NCBI GenBank assembly: GCA_023390245.1
Contig: JAEWDF010000080.1
Coordinates: forward strand, 21,619 to 85,618
DNA from: Pseudomonadota bacterium
GTDB taxonomy: Bacteria; Pseudomonadota; Alphaproteobacteria; Caulobacterales; Caulobacteraceae
DNA length: 64,000 bases
Direction of reading: 5' to 3'
The notes below the pieces were generated by a model. It was not told where the DNA came from, ran no database searches, and saw only the letters and a list, made by a program, of their open reading frames with translations. How positions within the stretch are numbered: the first letter of the stretch is position 1; the number at the start of each line of letters is the position of its first letter. The position numbers were made by a program, and so were the translations under genes. Shown here one piece after another: positions 26,825 to 35,848 of this stretch.

Positions 26825-27492
26825 TGATCGAACTGCGCGGCGTCCAGAAGTCCTATCGCACCAAGTATGGCTGGCGACCGGTCATCCGGCCGACGAACCT
26901 GGTGTTCTATCGCGGCTCGAACACGGCGGTCCTCGGCCTCAACGGGGCGGGCAAGTCGACGTTGATGCGGCTGATCGGCGGCGTGGAGCGGCCGGACAGG
27001 GGCAAGGTCGTGCGTAACGTCACCGTCTCGTCGCCCATGGGCGTGACTGGCGGGTTCAGCGGCAATCTGACCGGCGCCGAGAACCTGAAGTTCATCTGCC
27101 GAATCTACAATCTGGATATCCGCGAGACGACCGAGTTCGTGCGGGATTTCTCCGAGCTCGGCCCCTACTTCTATGAGCCGATATCGAGCTATTCGTCGGG
27201 GATGAAGGCCCGTCTGATGTTCGGGCTCAACATGGCCATCGACTTTCAGGTCTATCTCATCGATGAAGGTCTCAGCGTCGGCGACGCCGCCTTCCGCCGC
27301 AAGTGTCAGGAAGCGTTCGCCGAGCGCCGCTCGCGTTCAGACCTGATCATGACCTCGCACAGCATGTCGACCATCCGTGAATTCTGCACCAGCGCGGTGG
27401 TCGTGGACGAAGGCCAGGTGGTGCCGTTCCAGGATCTGGACGCAGCCGAGGAATACTACATGGAAGTTCTCGCCCGGAGGTCGGTCCAGTGA
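26824..27492 (+). CDS. kpsT: Capsule ABC transporter, ATPase
   Basis: 222 aa, starting MIELRGVQKSY. Walker A GLNGAGKST at 38-46, an SSYSSGMKARL signature loop, Walker B VYLIDEGLSVGD and an H-loop in MTSHS. This short KpsT-type ATPase powers export with KpsM. It lacks the C-terminal sugar-binding extension of Wzt proteins, which fits a group 2 capsule. Confidence 0.94.
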   Translation: MIELRGVQKSYRTKYGWRPVIRPTNLVFYRGSNTAVLGLNGAGKSTLMRLIGGVERPDRGKVVRNVTVSSPMGVTGGFSGNLTGAENLKFICRIYNLDIRETTEFVRDFSELGPYFYEPISSYSSGMKARLMFGLNMAIDFQVYLIDEGLSVGDAAFRRKCQEAFAERRSRSDLIMTSHSMSTIREFCTSAVVVDEGQVVPFQDLDAAEEYYMEVLARRSVQ

Positions 27493-28625
27493 CCTCTCTC
27501 GATGTCTCGGCCAGCGCCTCGCGCAACCAGGACCTTATCCGGCGGGCGCGCCTGATCCGGTCGGCCATCGTGCTGATCCTGGGCCCGACGCTGCTATACG
27601 CGATCTATCTGCTGGTGATCGCGCCGCCGCAGTACCACTCCGAAGGGGCGTTCGCTGTCCGGGGATCGCAGACGTCGTCGTTCGACGCGTTGAGCGCCCT
27701 CGGCATTTCCGCTCCGAGTTCGAATCAGGCCGACGCCCGCATCGTCGAAAACTACATCCGTTCCGATGCCGTCGTTCAGGCCCTTCGCGAGCGCTATGGC
27801 TTCAACGAGGCTTTCGACAAGGTCAGCCTTGATCCCACCGCCTATCTGTCGCCCAAGGCCACGCTAAGGCAGGCCCGCGAGTACTGGCGCCACAAGGTCG
27901 ATGTCATACCCGATCCCGCGACGGCCGGAGCTACGGTGCGCGTCAGCGCCTTCACGCCCGAGGATTCGATCCGCCTCGCGCGCGGCGTGCTGCAACTTAG
28001 CGAGGAACTGGCCAACTCCCTGCCGGATCGCGCGCTCGGCGACCTCATCCGGGCGGCGGACGCGAATGTCCAAGACAAGCAAGCCGCCTACGAAAAGGCC
28101 AGCGAGGCCCTGACCGAATATCAGGGTCGGCAGTATTCCGGTCTGCAAGCCGCGACCCCCGCCCAACAGGCTATCGCCCTGGTCGGGCAGTTGGAAGGGC
28201 AACTGGCGCAGAAGCGGGCCGACCTCGCCACCGCTCGCCAGACCTACCAGGCCAGCGCGCCCCAACTGACCGGCATCGAGCGCGAGATCGTCGCCTTGGA
28301 GGCGGAGCGTGATCGCGCCGTCCAGCGCGCCATGCAGGCTCCAGGTGAGCGGGCGGCCGCTGGCGAGATCGAGGCTCAGGGTCTGATGGTCGATTATCAA
28401 GTGGCTCAGCAGGCCTATCAGGCCGCCGTCCAGGCCGCCGACCAGGCGCGCCGCCAGGAAGTGCTCGATCGCAAGTACGTAGTGTCCTACATCCCGCCGC
28501 AGCAGCCGCAGTCATCGGACTGGTGGCCGCGACTGGCAAATATTCTCGCCGTCCTCATCGGCGCTGCGCTGATATGGAGCATCGGCGCCCTCGTCTATTC
28601 GATCATCCGGGACCACGTCGAATGA
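27489..28625 (+). CDS. kpsE: Capsule export inner-membrane protein (polysaccharide co-polymerase)
   Basis: 378 aa from GTG 27489 (GTGA overlap with kpsT). One N-terminal membrane helix (about 24-46) and one near the C-terminus (about 346-370) flank a periplasmic, coiled-coil-rich region with many Gln, Ala and Glu residues. This is the KpsE/CtrB layout that bridges KpsMT to the outer-membrane channel. Overlaps kpsD. Confidence 0.9.
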   Translation: MTSLDVSASASRNQDLIRRARLIRSAIVLILGPTLLYAIYLLVIAPPQYHSEGAFAVRGSQTSSFDALSALGISAPSSNQADARIVENYIRSDAVVQALRERYGFNEAFDKVSLDPTAYLSPKATLRQAREYWRHKVDVIPDPATAGATVRVSAFTPEDSIRLARGVLQLSEELANSLPDRALGDLIRAADANVQDKQAAYEKASEALTEYQGRQYSGLQAATPAQQAIALVGQLEGQLAQKRADLATARQTYQASAPQLTGIEREIVALEAERDRAVQRAMQAPGERAAAGEIEAQGLMVDYQVAQQAYQAAVQAADQARRQEVLDRKYVVSYIPPQQPQSSDWWPRLANILAVLIGAALIWSIGALVYSIIRDHVE

Positions 28626-30271
28626 GCGCACGCATCCTATTCGCGGCGGCCGCCTGCATCTGCTGGGTCGGCGCCAACCCGGCGCTGGCGCAACAGGGCG
28701 CCCTGGCGCCTACGCCGACCGAGGCGGGTTTCCAGGCCCCGATGGGACCCGAGACACTGGTTCTGGAGCAGCGCGCCGGCACCCGGCCCCCGCCGCTCGG
28801 AGCCGAGATGTTCAGCGCGCCTGTCTTGGGCTCCGCGCGCGATTCCGACGCACTGGTCGACCCCAGCCATATCCTGCGCCCCGGAGACCGTGTCCGCGTC
28901 ACGCTGTGGGGCATGGTCAACGAGAACCAGGAACTGACCATCGATCCGCAGGGCAATGTGGTGGTCCCCGGCGTCGGCCCCGTGCATCTGGACGGCGTTC
29001 CCGCCGGTCAGGCGCCCCAGGTGATCGAGGCGGCAAGCCGCCGCGTCTACAGCAGCGGCGTCCAGATCTACGCCACCGCCACGGGCGCCGCACCGACCCA
29101 GGTGCTGGTGACCGGCGCGGTCCAGAGGCCCGGCGCCTATGAGGGCGCATCCGACGACGCTCTGGTTCGCTATCTGCAGAAGGCCGGCGGAGTCGATTCC
29201 GAACGCGGCAGCTACCGGCGCGTCCGCATCATCCGATCCGGCCAGACCCTCGCATCAGCCGACCTCTACGACTTCCTGCGGAGCGGAGTGTCGCCGGCGA
29301 TATCGTTCCGGAACGGCGACGCCATCGTCGTCGAGGAACAGGGCCCCGCCGTCGCCGTCACCGGCGACGTTCGCGCCGCCTATTCGTTCGAATTGGCCGC
29401 TCAGGGCGGGACCGGCGGCGAGATCATGCGCTACGCCCGCCCGCGGCCCGGCGCCACGCACGCCGCCATTGTGGGTTTCCGCAACGGCCAACCCTTCTCC
29501 GCCTACCTGCCGCTCGCCGACTTCGCGACCTTCGCGCTTCAGGACGGCGACCGGGTGCAGTTCGAATCGGACGCCCAGGCCGTCGACATGCTGATCCGGG
29601 TGGACGGCGCCCATGAAGGAGCCTCGGTGTTCAGCGTGCCGCGCGGGACCACCGTCGGCGCGGTGCTGGCCAGCGTGGCTGTCGACGCGGACGCCGACTG
29701 GGAATCCGTCCATCTGCGCCGCGACAGCGTGCGCCAGACCCAGAAGGTGCTGCTGAACGAGAGCTTGGACCGGCTGGAGCGCACGATCCTGCTCAGCCCG
29801 GCCCGGTCGCCGTCCGAGGCCCAGGCGCGCAGCGCCTCGGCCCAATTCGCCGCCCAGTACATCGCCGCGGCTCGCCAGGTGGAGCCCCTGGGCGTCCTGG
29901 CCCTGAACGGGCGTGACCCGAACACCGTGTTGCTGGAGACCGGCGACGTCATCGTCATCCCGCGCCGGTCGCAGGTCGTCAGCATCGCCGGCGAGGTCCA
30001 GGCGCCCCAGTCGGTGCTGGCCAGCGGCCCGGCCCGCGCCTCCAGCTACATCGATCTGGCCGGCGGCTTCACCCGCCGCGCCGACCGCCGCAACGTCCTG
30101 GTCTATCGCCAGGATGGCCAGCTTCGCGAGGGCGCGGTCCAGCCGGGCGACCGGATCCTGGTCCAGGCCAAGCCGGATTCGACCCTGCTGCCGTTCATCC
30201 GCGACCTGACCCAGACCATCTTCCAGATGGCCGGCGTCCTGGTGGCGATCGATCGCTTCAGCAACGACTGA
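28622..30271 (+). CDS. kpsD: Outer-membrane capsule export protein (Wza/KpsD-like)
   Basis: 549 aa, starting in an ATGA overlap with kpsE. It has a 24-residue signal peptide ending ALAQ, with no convincing lipobox. The polysaccharide-export domain begins at HILRPGDRVRVTLWG and includes LTIDPQGNVVVPGVGPV; SLBB-type repeats follow (VLVTGAVQRPGAYEG, VSIAGEVQAPQSV). It should form or gate the outer-membrane channel. The yciA start overlaps its stop, so capsule and housekeeping genes may be co-transcribed. Confidence 0.92.
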   Translation: MSARILFAAAACICWVGANPALAQQGALAPTPTEAGFQAPMGPETLVLEQRAGTRPPPLGAEMFSAPVLGSARDSDALVDPSHILRPGDRVRVTLWGMVNENQELTIDPQGNVVVPGVGPVHLDGVPAGQAPQVIEAASRRVYSSGVQIYATATGAAPTQVLVTGAVQRPGAYEGASDDALVRYLQKAGGVDSERGSYRRVRIIRSGQTLASADLYDFLRSGVSPAISFRNGDAIVVEEQGPAVAVTGDVRAAYSFELAAQGGTGGEIMRYARPRPGATHAAIVGFRNGQPFSAYLPLADFATFALQDGDRVQFESDAQAVDMLIRVDGAHEGASVFSVPRGTTVGAVLASVAVDADADWESVHLRRDSVRQTQKVLLNESLDRLERTILLSPARSPSEAQARSASAQFAAQYIAAARQVEPLGVLALNGRDPNTVLLETGDVIVIPRRSQVVSIAGEVQAPQSVLASGPARASSYIDLAGGFTRRADRRNVLVYRQDGQLREGAVQPGDRILVQAKPDSTLLPFIRDLTQTIFQMAGVLVAIDRFSND

Positions 30272-30672
30272 TGGCCGACGCGCCGCTCCAGCCGCCTTCG
30301 GGACAGCCCGTCGGCCGGGTCATCGCCATGCCCGCCGACACCAATCCCGAGGGCGACATCTTCGGCGGCTGGCTGCTGGCGCAGATGGACGTGGCTGGGG
30401 CGACCCCGGCGTTCGAGGCGGCGCGCGGACGCTGCGCCACGGTGGCGCTGGACGGCATGGTCTTCCACCAGCCGGTCTCCGTGGGCGACGAGGTCAGCAT
30501 CTACGCCGAGGTCATCGCCACCGGACGCACCTCGATCCGCGTCCATGTCGAGGCCTGGAAACGGTCGCGCAACGAGCCCCAGGCCGCCTCGGTGCGCGTC
30601 ACCCAGGGCGTCTTCACCTATGTGGCCATCGACGAAGACCGCAAGCCGCGCGCCCTGCCGGGCCGGGAATAG
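30271..30672 (+). CDS. yciA: Acyl-CoA thioesterase
   Basis: 133 aa hotdog-fold protein. MPADTNPEGDIFGGWLLAQMD carries the YciA active-site region (N-x-x-G-D-x-F-G-G). The family hydrolyses acyl-CoA esters in the cytoplasm. The start overlaps the kpsD stop (TGATG). Confidence 0.88.
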   Translation: MADAPLQPPSGQPVGRVIAMPADTNPEGDIFGGWLLAQMDVAGATPAFEAARGRCATVALDGMVFHQPVSVGDEVSIYAEVIATGRTSIRVHVEAWKRSRNEPQAASVRVTQGVFTYVAIDEDRKPRALPGRE

Positions 30673-30705
30673 GCGCGGCATAACCGAGCGGCCCAGTGGG
30701 AAATC

Positions 30706-30739
30706 TTGACCCGGCCCCGGCGGGAGCCTACCTCCCGCC
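30706..30739 (+). promoter_or_regulatory. Candidate def promoter for a leaderless transcript, with hairpin
   Basis: TTGACC at 30706-30711, a 17-nt spacer and TACCTC at 30729-30734 place the start of transcription about at the ATG (30741). There is no SD. An 8-bp stem (30719-30726 with 30732-30739) overlaps the -10. Confidence 0.4.
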
Positions 30740-30740
30740 C

Positions 30741-31319
30741 ATGGCCATCCGTCGCATCCTCACCATCGACAATCCCGCCGACCTGGCGGTCCTGAAGCAG
30801 GTCTCCAAGCCCGTGGCGGCGGTGGACGACTCCGTCCGCGCCCTGATGGACGACATGCTGGAGACCATGTACGCCGCGCCCGGCATCGGCCTGGCCGCCG
30901 TGCAGGTGGGCGCCCTGGACCGCGTGATCGTCATGGACCTGGGCGACCGCGACGGGACCGTCTGCGAAACCGAGGAGGAAGACACGCCCGAGGCGGCCGA
31001 GGCGCGCCGCAATCCGCGCTTCTTCGCCAATCCGGAGATCCTGTGGTCCTCGGACGAGCTCTACACCTACGAGGAGGGCTGCCTGTCGATCCCGGAGTAT
31101 TTCGACAAGGTGGAACGTCCCGCGCGCGTCCGCATTCGGTACCTGAACCGTAACGGTGAACAGGTGGAGGAAGAGGCCGAGGGCCTCTACGCCGTCTGCA
31201 TCCAGCACGAGATGGACCACCTGAACGGCGTGCTCTTCATCGACCACCTGTCGCGGCTGAAGCGCGAGCGCGCCGTGACCAAGGTCAAGAAGGCCGCCAA
31301 GGACAGGATCGCCGCCTGA
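30741..31319 (+). CDS. def: Peptide deformylase
   Basis: 192 aa from ATG 30741. It removes the formyl group from nascent proteins. Motif 1 is GIGLAAVQVG (48-57), motif 2 EGCLSIP (112-118, metal Cys114), and motif 3 HEMDH (156-160, two metal His and the catalytic Glu). There is a short acidic insert near residues 75-90. It forms an operon with a small membrane protein, fmt and truA, and fmt carries out the opposite step. Confidence 0.96.
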   Translation: MAIRRILTIDNPADLAVLKQVSKPVAAVDDSVRALMDDMLETMYAAPGIGLAAVQVGALDRVIVMDLGDRDGTVCETEEEDTPEAAEARRNPRFFANPEILWSSDELYTYEEGCLSIPEYFDKVERPARVRIRYLNRNGEQVEEEAEGLYAVCIQHEMDHLNGVLFIDHLSRLKRERAVTKVKKAAKDRIAA

Positions 31320-31600
31320 TGAGCCGCCTCTCCGACCTGCGACGCTCCGCCCGCCTCGCCCGCCCGGCCGCACCACGCCTCGCCCATCGGGGCACGTCGC
31401 TGGTCATCGATCCATCGGGCCGCCGCCGTCTGACGCGCAGCCAGAAGGTCGGCGTCGCCAGCGTGGCGACCCTGGCCGGCGTCGCCCTGCTGGGCGTGGT
31501 GGCGGGCCTGCTGCTGGACCGCCTGCTGGATTTCGACGACGCGCTGGACGCCGGCGGCGAATGGGACGAGGGCGGCGGCGTCTTCACCCGCTGGCAGTAG
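31319..31600 (+). CDS. Small membrane protein of unknown function
   Basis: 93 aa, start overlapping the def stop. A basic N-terminus is followed by one hydrophobic helix (about 44-66), then an acidic, Gly-rich tail. Translational coupling with def and conserved-looking spacing to fmt support a real gene. No family recognised. Confidence 0.6.
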   Translation: MSRLSDLRRSARLARPAAPRLAHRGTSLVIDPSGRRRLTRSQKVGVASVATLAGVALLGVVAGLLLDRLLDFDDALDAGGEWDEGGGVFTRWQ

Positions 31601-31627
31601 GCGCGCTGAACCTCTAAAGGCGTGCCC

Positions 31628-32551
31628 ATGCGCCTCGCCTTCATGGGTACCCCCGAATTCGCCGTTCCGTCGCTGGCCGAGCTGATCGCCTCGGGCCACG
31701 AGATCGTCGCCGTCTATTCCCAGCCGCCGCGTCCGAAGGGCCGGGGCCGGAAGCTGACGCCGTCGCCCGTCCACGCCTTCGCCGACAGCATGGGCCTGCC
31801 GGTCTTCACGCCGGACTCCATGAAGGCGGCCGAAGCGATCGAGATCTTCGAAAGCCTGGACCTGGACGCCGCCTGCGTCGTCGCCTACGGCCAGATCCTG
31901 AAGCCCGAGGTGCTGGCCGCGCCGCGCCTGGGCTGTTTCAACCTTCACGGCTCGCTGCTGCCGCGCTGGCGGGGCGCCGCGCCGATCCAGCGGGCGATCA
32001 TGGCCGGCGACGCCCGGACCGGCGTGCAGATCATGCGGATGAGCGAAGGGCTGGACGAGGGGCCGATCCTGCTCAGCGAAATCATGGACATCCGCGCCGA
32101 CGACACCGCCGGCAGCCTGTCGGAGCGCATGGCCCATGTCGGCGCGGCCCTCTGGTCCCGCGCCTTGGCGGCGATCGAACGCGGCGCCGCGACCGAGACA
32201 ACGCAGACGGGCGAACCGACCTACGCCAGGAAGATCACCCCCGCCGAGGCCCGCATCGACTGGACCCGCCCGGCCGTCGAGGTCGACGCCCATATCCGCG
32301 GCCTCTCGCCCTTTCCCGGCGCCTGGTTCGAGGCGCCGTCGGACCAGGGGCCCGTCCGCATCAAGGCGCTGCTGTCGGCCGTGGCCGACGGCGCCGGCGC
32401 GCCGGGAACGGTGCTGGACGGCGACCTGACGGTCGCCTGCGGCGCGGGCGCGGTGCGCCTGGTCCGCGTCCAACGCGAAGGCCGGGCGGCGCAATCGGCC
32501 GAGGAGATGCTGCGCGGCTTTCCCCTGCCGGCGGGGACGGTGCTCGGCTGA
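31628..32551 (+). CDS. fmt: Methionyl-tRNA formyltransferase
   Basis: 307 aa. MRLAFMGTPEFAVPSL is the typical start. NLHGSLLPRWRGAAP is the formyl-folate catalytic region, and a C-terminal OB-like domain follows. It formylates initiator Met-tRNA. ATG 31628 has AAAGG upstream. Overlaps truA by one base. Confidence 0.97.
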   Translation: MRLAFMGTPEFAVPSLAELIASGHEIVAVYSQPPRPKGRGRKLTPSPVHAFADSMGLPVFTPDSMKAAEAIEIFESLDLDAACVVAYGQILKPEVLAAPRLGCFNLHGSLLPRWRGAAPIQRAIMAGDARTGVQIMRMSEGLDEGPILLSEIMDIRADDTAGSLSERMAHVGAALWSRALAAIERGAATETTQTGEPTYARKITPAEARIDWTRPAVEVDAHIRGLSPFPGAWFEAPSDQGPVRIKALLSAVADGAGAPGTVLDGDLTVACGAGAVRLVRVQREGRAAQSAEEMLRGFPLPAGTVLG

Positions 32552-33294
32552 TGCCGCGCTACAAGCTGACCATCGAATACGACGGCACGGCCTACAACGG
32601 CTTCCAGGCCCAGGACGGCCAGCCGACGGTGCAGGGCGCGCTGGAGACGGCCGTCCACGCCTTTTCGGGCGAGCGCATCCGCATCGCCGCCGCCGGCCGC
32701 ACCGACACCGGCGTCCATGCGCTGGAACAGGTGATCCACGCCGACCTGGAGCGCGCCTGGCCCGAGACCACCATCCTCAACGCCATGAACGCCCATCTGG
32801 TGAACGAGGATGTCTGCGTCCTGTCGGTCGAGCCCGCGCCCGATCCCGACTGGCACGCGCGTTTCTCCGCCACCGGCCGGGCGTATCTCTACCGCATCCT
32901 GAACCGTCGGCCCCAGCCGGTGCTGGAGCGCGACCGCGTCTGGCACATCAAGAAGCCGCTGGACGCCGAGGCCATGCATCAGGCCGCCCAAGTCCTGGTC
33001 GGGCATCACGACTTCACCACCTTCCGCGACGTGGGCTGCCAGTCGAAATCGCCGGTGAAGACGCTGGACGTCGCCCGTGTGACGCGCTTCGGCGAGGAGG
33101 TGCATCTGGTGTTCCAAGCGCGCAGCTTCCTGCACCGCCAGGTCCGCTCGATGGCCGGCACCCTGGTCGAAGTCGGTCTGGGCCGCTGGAGCGCGCACGA
33201 CGTGAAGCGCGCGCTGGAGGCGAAGGACCGCGCCGCCTGCGGTCCGGTCGCGCCGTCGGCGGGGCTCTATCTTTCGGGCGTCCGTTACGACTGA
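32551..33294 (+). CDS. truA: tRNA pseudouridine synthase A
   Basis: 247 aa. Catalytic Asp52 lies in AAGRTDTGVHA; FQARSFLHRQVRSM is a C-terminal family motif. It modifies positions 38-40 of tRNA anticodon arms. Last gene of def-fmt-truA; a hairpin follows. Confidence 0.97.
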   Translation: MPRYKLTIEYDGTAYNGFQAQDGQPTVQGALETAVHAFSGERIRIAAAGRTDTGVHALEQVIHADLERAWPETTILNAMNAHLVNEDVCVLSVEPAPDPDWHARFSATGRAYLYRILNRRPQPVLERDRVWHIKKPLDAEAMHQAAQVLVGHHDFTTFRDVGCQSKSPVKTLDVARVTRFGEEVHLVFQARSFLHRQVRSMAGTLVEVGLGRWSAHDVKRALEAKDRAACGPVAPSAGLYLSGVRYD

Positions 33295-33300
33295 AAACGG

Positions 33301-33323
33301 TCCTCCCCCTGAACGGGGGAGGA
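33301..33323. terminator. Bidirectional hairpin between truA and fabB
   Basis: 9-bp stem (33301-33309 with 33315-33323), loop TGAAC, followed by ATTT. It lies between convergent genes and could end both transcripts; the T-run is short. Confidence 0.6.
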
Positions 33324-33331
33324 TTTCACGA

Positions 33332-34549
33332 TCAGACCTTCGACAGGATCAGCGTTCCGTTAGTGCCGCCGAAGCCGAAGCTATTCGACATCACCGTGGT
33401 CAGTTCGCCGTCCTTGCGCTCGCGCAGGATCGGCATCCCTTCGAAGGCCGGGTCCAGGGTCTCGATGTGGGCGCTCTCGGCCGCGAAGCCGTCCTGCATC
33501 ATCAGCAGGCAGTAGATCGCCTCCTGCGCGCCCGCAGCGCCCAGGCTGTGGCCCGTCAGCGACTTGGTCGAGGAGATCATCGGCATGTCGTCGCCGAACA
33601 CCGCGCGCACCGCCTCCATCTCCTTGGCGTCGCCGACCGGCGTCGAGGTGCCGTGCGGGTTCAGATAGTCGATCTTGCGGCCGCCGGCCTGTTCCAGCGC
33701 GATCTTCATGCAGCGCTGGGCGCCCTCGCCGGACGGGGCCACCATGTCGTAGCCGTCGGCGTTGGCGCCATAGCCGACCACCTCGGCGATGATGTTGGCG
33801 CCGCGCGCCCTGGCCCGCTCGTATTCCTCCAGCACCACCATGCCGGCGCCGCCGGCGATGACGAAGCCGTCGCGGTCCTTGTCATAGGCGCGCGAAGCGA
33901 CCGAGGGCGTGTCGTTGAAGTTGGACGACATGGCGCCCATGGCGTCGAACATGTTGGACATGGACCAGTCGATGTCCTCGCAGCCGCCGGCGAAGACCAC
34001 GTCCTGCTTGCCCCACTGGATCTGCTCGGCCGCCGCCCCGATGCAGTGGGCGGACGTCGCGCAGGCCGAGCTGATCGAATAGTTGACGCCGCGCATCTGG
34101 AACCAGGTCGACAGCACCGCCGAGGGACCGCTGGCCATGGCCTTGGGCACGGCGAAGGGGCCCACGCGCTTGGGCGAGCCCTTCTCCATCGTGGTCTGGG
34201 CCGCCTGCAGGATGACCTGGGTCGAGGGACCGCCCTCGCCCACGATCAGGCCGATGCGGTCGTCGCGGATCTCCTCGGCCGTCATGCCGGAGGATTTCAG
34301 CGCCTCCTCGAAGGCGATGTGGGCCCAGGCCGTGCCATTGGCCAGAAAGCGCGCGGCGCGCCGATCGACCAGTTCCTCCCACGGGCCGATCCGGGGCGGC
34401 GCCCAGACCTGGCTGCGGAAGCCGTACTTGGCGTGGTCAGGGGCGTGGACGACGCCCGAGCGGGCCTCACGCAGGGATTGGGTCACTTCCTCGGCGCCGT
34501 GGCCGATGGAGGAGACGACGCCAAGGCCAGTGACGACGACGCGACGCAT
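33332..34549 (-). CDS. fabB: 3-oxoacyl-ACP synthase I
   Basis: 405 aa KAS I. Cys163 in SACATSAH is the nucleophile; the His residues in NPHGTSTPVGD and TKSLTGHSLGAAG complete the triad. It elongates unsaturated acyl-ACP and pairs with FabA just upstream on the same strand, the usual arrangement for unsaturated fatty-acid synthesis. Confidence 0.97.
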   Translation of the reverse strand: MRRVVVTGLGVVSSIGHGAEEVTQSLREARSGVVHAPDHAKYGFRSQVWAPPRIGPWEELVDRRAARFLANGTAWAHIAFEEALKSSGMTAEEIRDDRIGLIVGEGGPSTQVILQAAQTTMEKGSPKRVGPFAVPKAMASGPSAVLSTWFQMRGVNYSISSACATSAHCIGAAAEQIQWGKQDVVFAGGCEDIDWSMSNMFDAMGAMSSNFNDTPSVASRAYDKDRDGFVIAGGAGMVVLEEYERARARGANIIAEVVGYGANADGYDMVAPSGEGAQRCMKIALEQAGGRKIDYLNPHGTSTPVGDAKEMEAVRAVFGDDMPMISSTKSLTGHSLGAAGAQEAIYCLLMMQDGFAAESAHIETLDPAFEGMPILRERKDGELTTVMSNSFGFGGTNGTLILSKV

Positions 34550-34618
34550 GGATGATCCTTCTTTCCTCTGCGGCTCCTCCGGAGCCGGCCGCTGGAACTG
34601 CGGCTCTATATAGGGGCT

Positions 34619-35152
34619 TCAGCCGCCGGCCGCTTCGTCCTTGGCCCCGAACAGGCCGACCCGCATGTCGTTGCAGGTGTAGATCACCTGGCCGTCAGCC
34701 TCCAGCACGCCGTCGGCGATGCCCATGACCAGCTTGCGGTTGATGACCCGCTTCAGGTCGATCTTGTAGACGACCTTCTTGACGTCGGGCGTCACCTGGC
34801 CGGTGAACTTCACGTCGCCGACGCCCAGGGCGCGGCCGCGTCCCGGCCCGCCGATCCAGCCCAGGTAGAAGCCGACCAGCTGCCACATGGCGTCCAGGCC
34901 CAGGCAGCCCGGCATCACCGGGTCGCCGATGAAGTGGCACTGGAAGAACCAGAGGTCCGGATGGATGTCGAGTTCCGCCTCGACATAGCCCTTGCCGTGG
35001 GCGCCGCCGTCCGCGTTGATCTGGGTGATGCGGTCGAACATCAGCATCGGCGGGGCCGGCAGTTGGGCGTTGCCGGGTCCGAACAGCTCGCCGCGCCCGG
35101 AGGCGAGCAGGGCCTCGTGATCGAAGGACGAGGGATATTTCGACTGGGTCAA
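34619..35152 (-). CDS. fabA: 3-hydroxydecanoyl-ACP dehydratase/isomerase
   Basis: 177 aa. CHFIGDPVMPGCLGLDAMW holds the active-site His73 and Asp87. It dehydrates 3-hydroxydecanoyl-ACP and isomerises the product to the cis-3 form. Upstream of fabB in one operon, 69 nt apart. Confidence 0.97.
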   Translation of the reverse strand: MTQSKYPSSFDHEALLASGRGELFGPGNAQLPAPPMLMFDRITQINADGGAHGKGYVEAELDIHPDLWFFQCHFIGDPVMPGCLGLDAMWQLVGFYLGWIGGPGRGRALGVGDVKFTGQVTPDVKKVVYKIDLKRVINRKLVMGIADGVLEADGQVIYTCNDMRVGLFGAKDEAAGG

Positions 35153-35220
35153 GGCGGTTCCGTTCCGTCAGCTGTCGCGGCCGGGTTACACGAGCCCGCC
35201 GCTTCGCTCAACAGAGAGGC

Positions 35221-35784
35221 TTATCCGACGCGTCCGGTTCCGGCCGGCCTGTTGGCGTTGCACAGGGCCCTTTGCTGCGCGCCGAACAGGGCCCGCTGAG
35301 GAACCCAGCCGCGCAGACGACGCGCCCGCACCTCGCACCAGCCGTCCTCGCACGCCTCCAGGACGATGATGGAGCGGGGCTGAAGCCGCGCCCGCACGGC
35401 CGAGGCCTCGGCCCTGCCCGCGCGGATCATCACCTCCTGACCCGAGGCGTTGAAGCCGTAGCGGCGGCCCGAGGCGACGGTGCGGTGGATCCAGGCCACG
35501 GCGCCGTCCGGATCGCAGACCTTGCGCCACTCGCTGGTCTCGGCGATCACCTGCACCGGCAGGCCGGCGGCGTGATATTCCCACAGGATCGGATAATCGA
35601 GGCCCGGTCCCTGGCGCGCCCGCACATGCGACGACTTCAGCGATATCCAGCGCGGCACGTCCAGCCCGGTCGGCGTGGGCCGCCCGTCGGGCATGGCCTG
35701 GGCGGCGGCCGCCATCAGGGCCAGCGCCAGGACGCCCGCGACGCGGCCGGACCTTTTGAAGATGAAGCCGCCTTTGCTAGACAC
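35221..35784 (-). CDS. Secreted SH3-like protein
   Basis: 187 aa from GTG 35784. The frame runs open to 36330 but overlaps the divergent dehydrogenase, so the later start, just before a signal peptide (VAGVLALALMAAAAQA), is used. Two SH3-like stretches follow (SSHVRARQGPGLDYPILW and IRAGRAEASAVRARLQPRS), like bacterial SH3 domains that bind cell-wall peptides. Probably periplasmic. Confidence 0.8.
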   Translation of the reverse strand: MSSKGGFIFKRSGRVAGVLALALMAAAAQAMPDGRPTPTGLDVPRWISLKSSHVRARQGPGLDYPILWEYHAAGLPVQVIAETSEWRKVCDPDGAVAWIHRTVASGRRYGFNASGQEVMIRAGRAEASAVRARLQPRSIIVLEACEDGWCEVRARRLRGWVPQRALFGAQQRALCNANRPAGTGRVG

Positions 35785-35848
35785 CGATTGACCCGTCGCG
35801 CGCGGGCTCCGATCCCTCTGTATCGCCGCCCGAAATCCAAGGTCCCGA

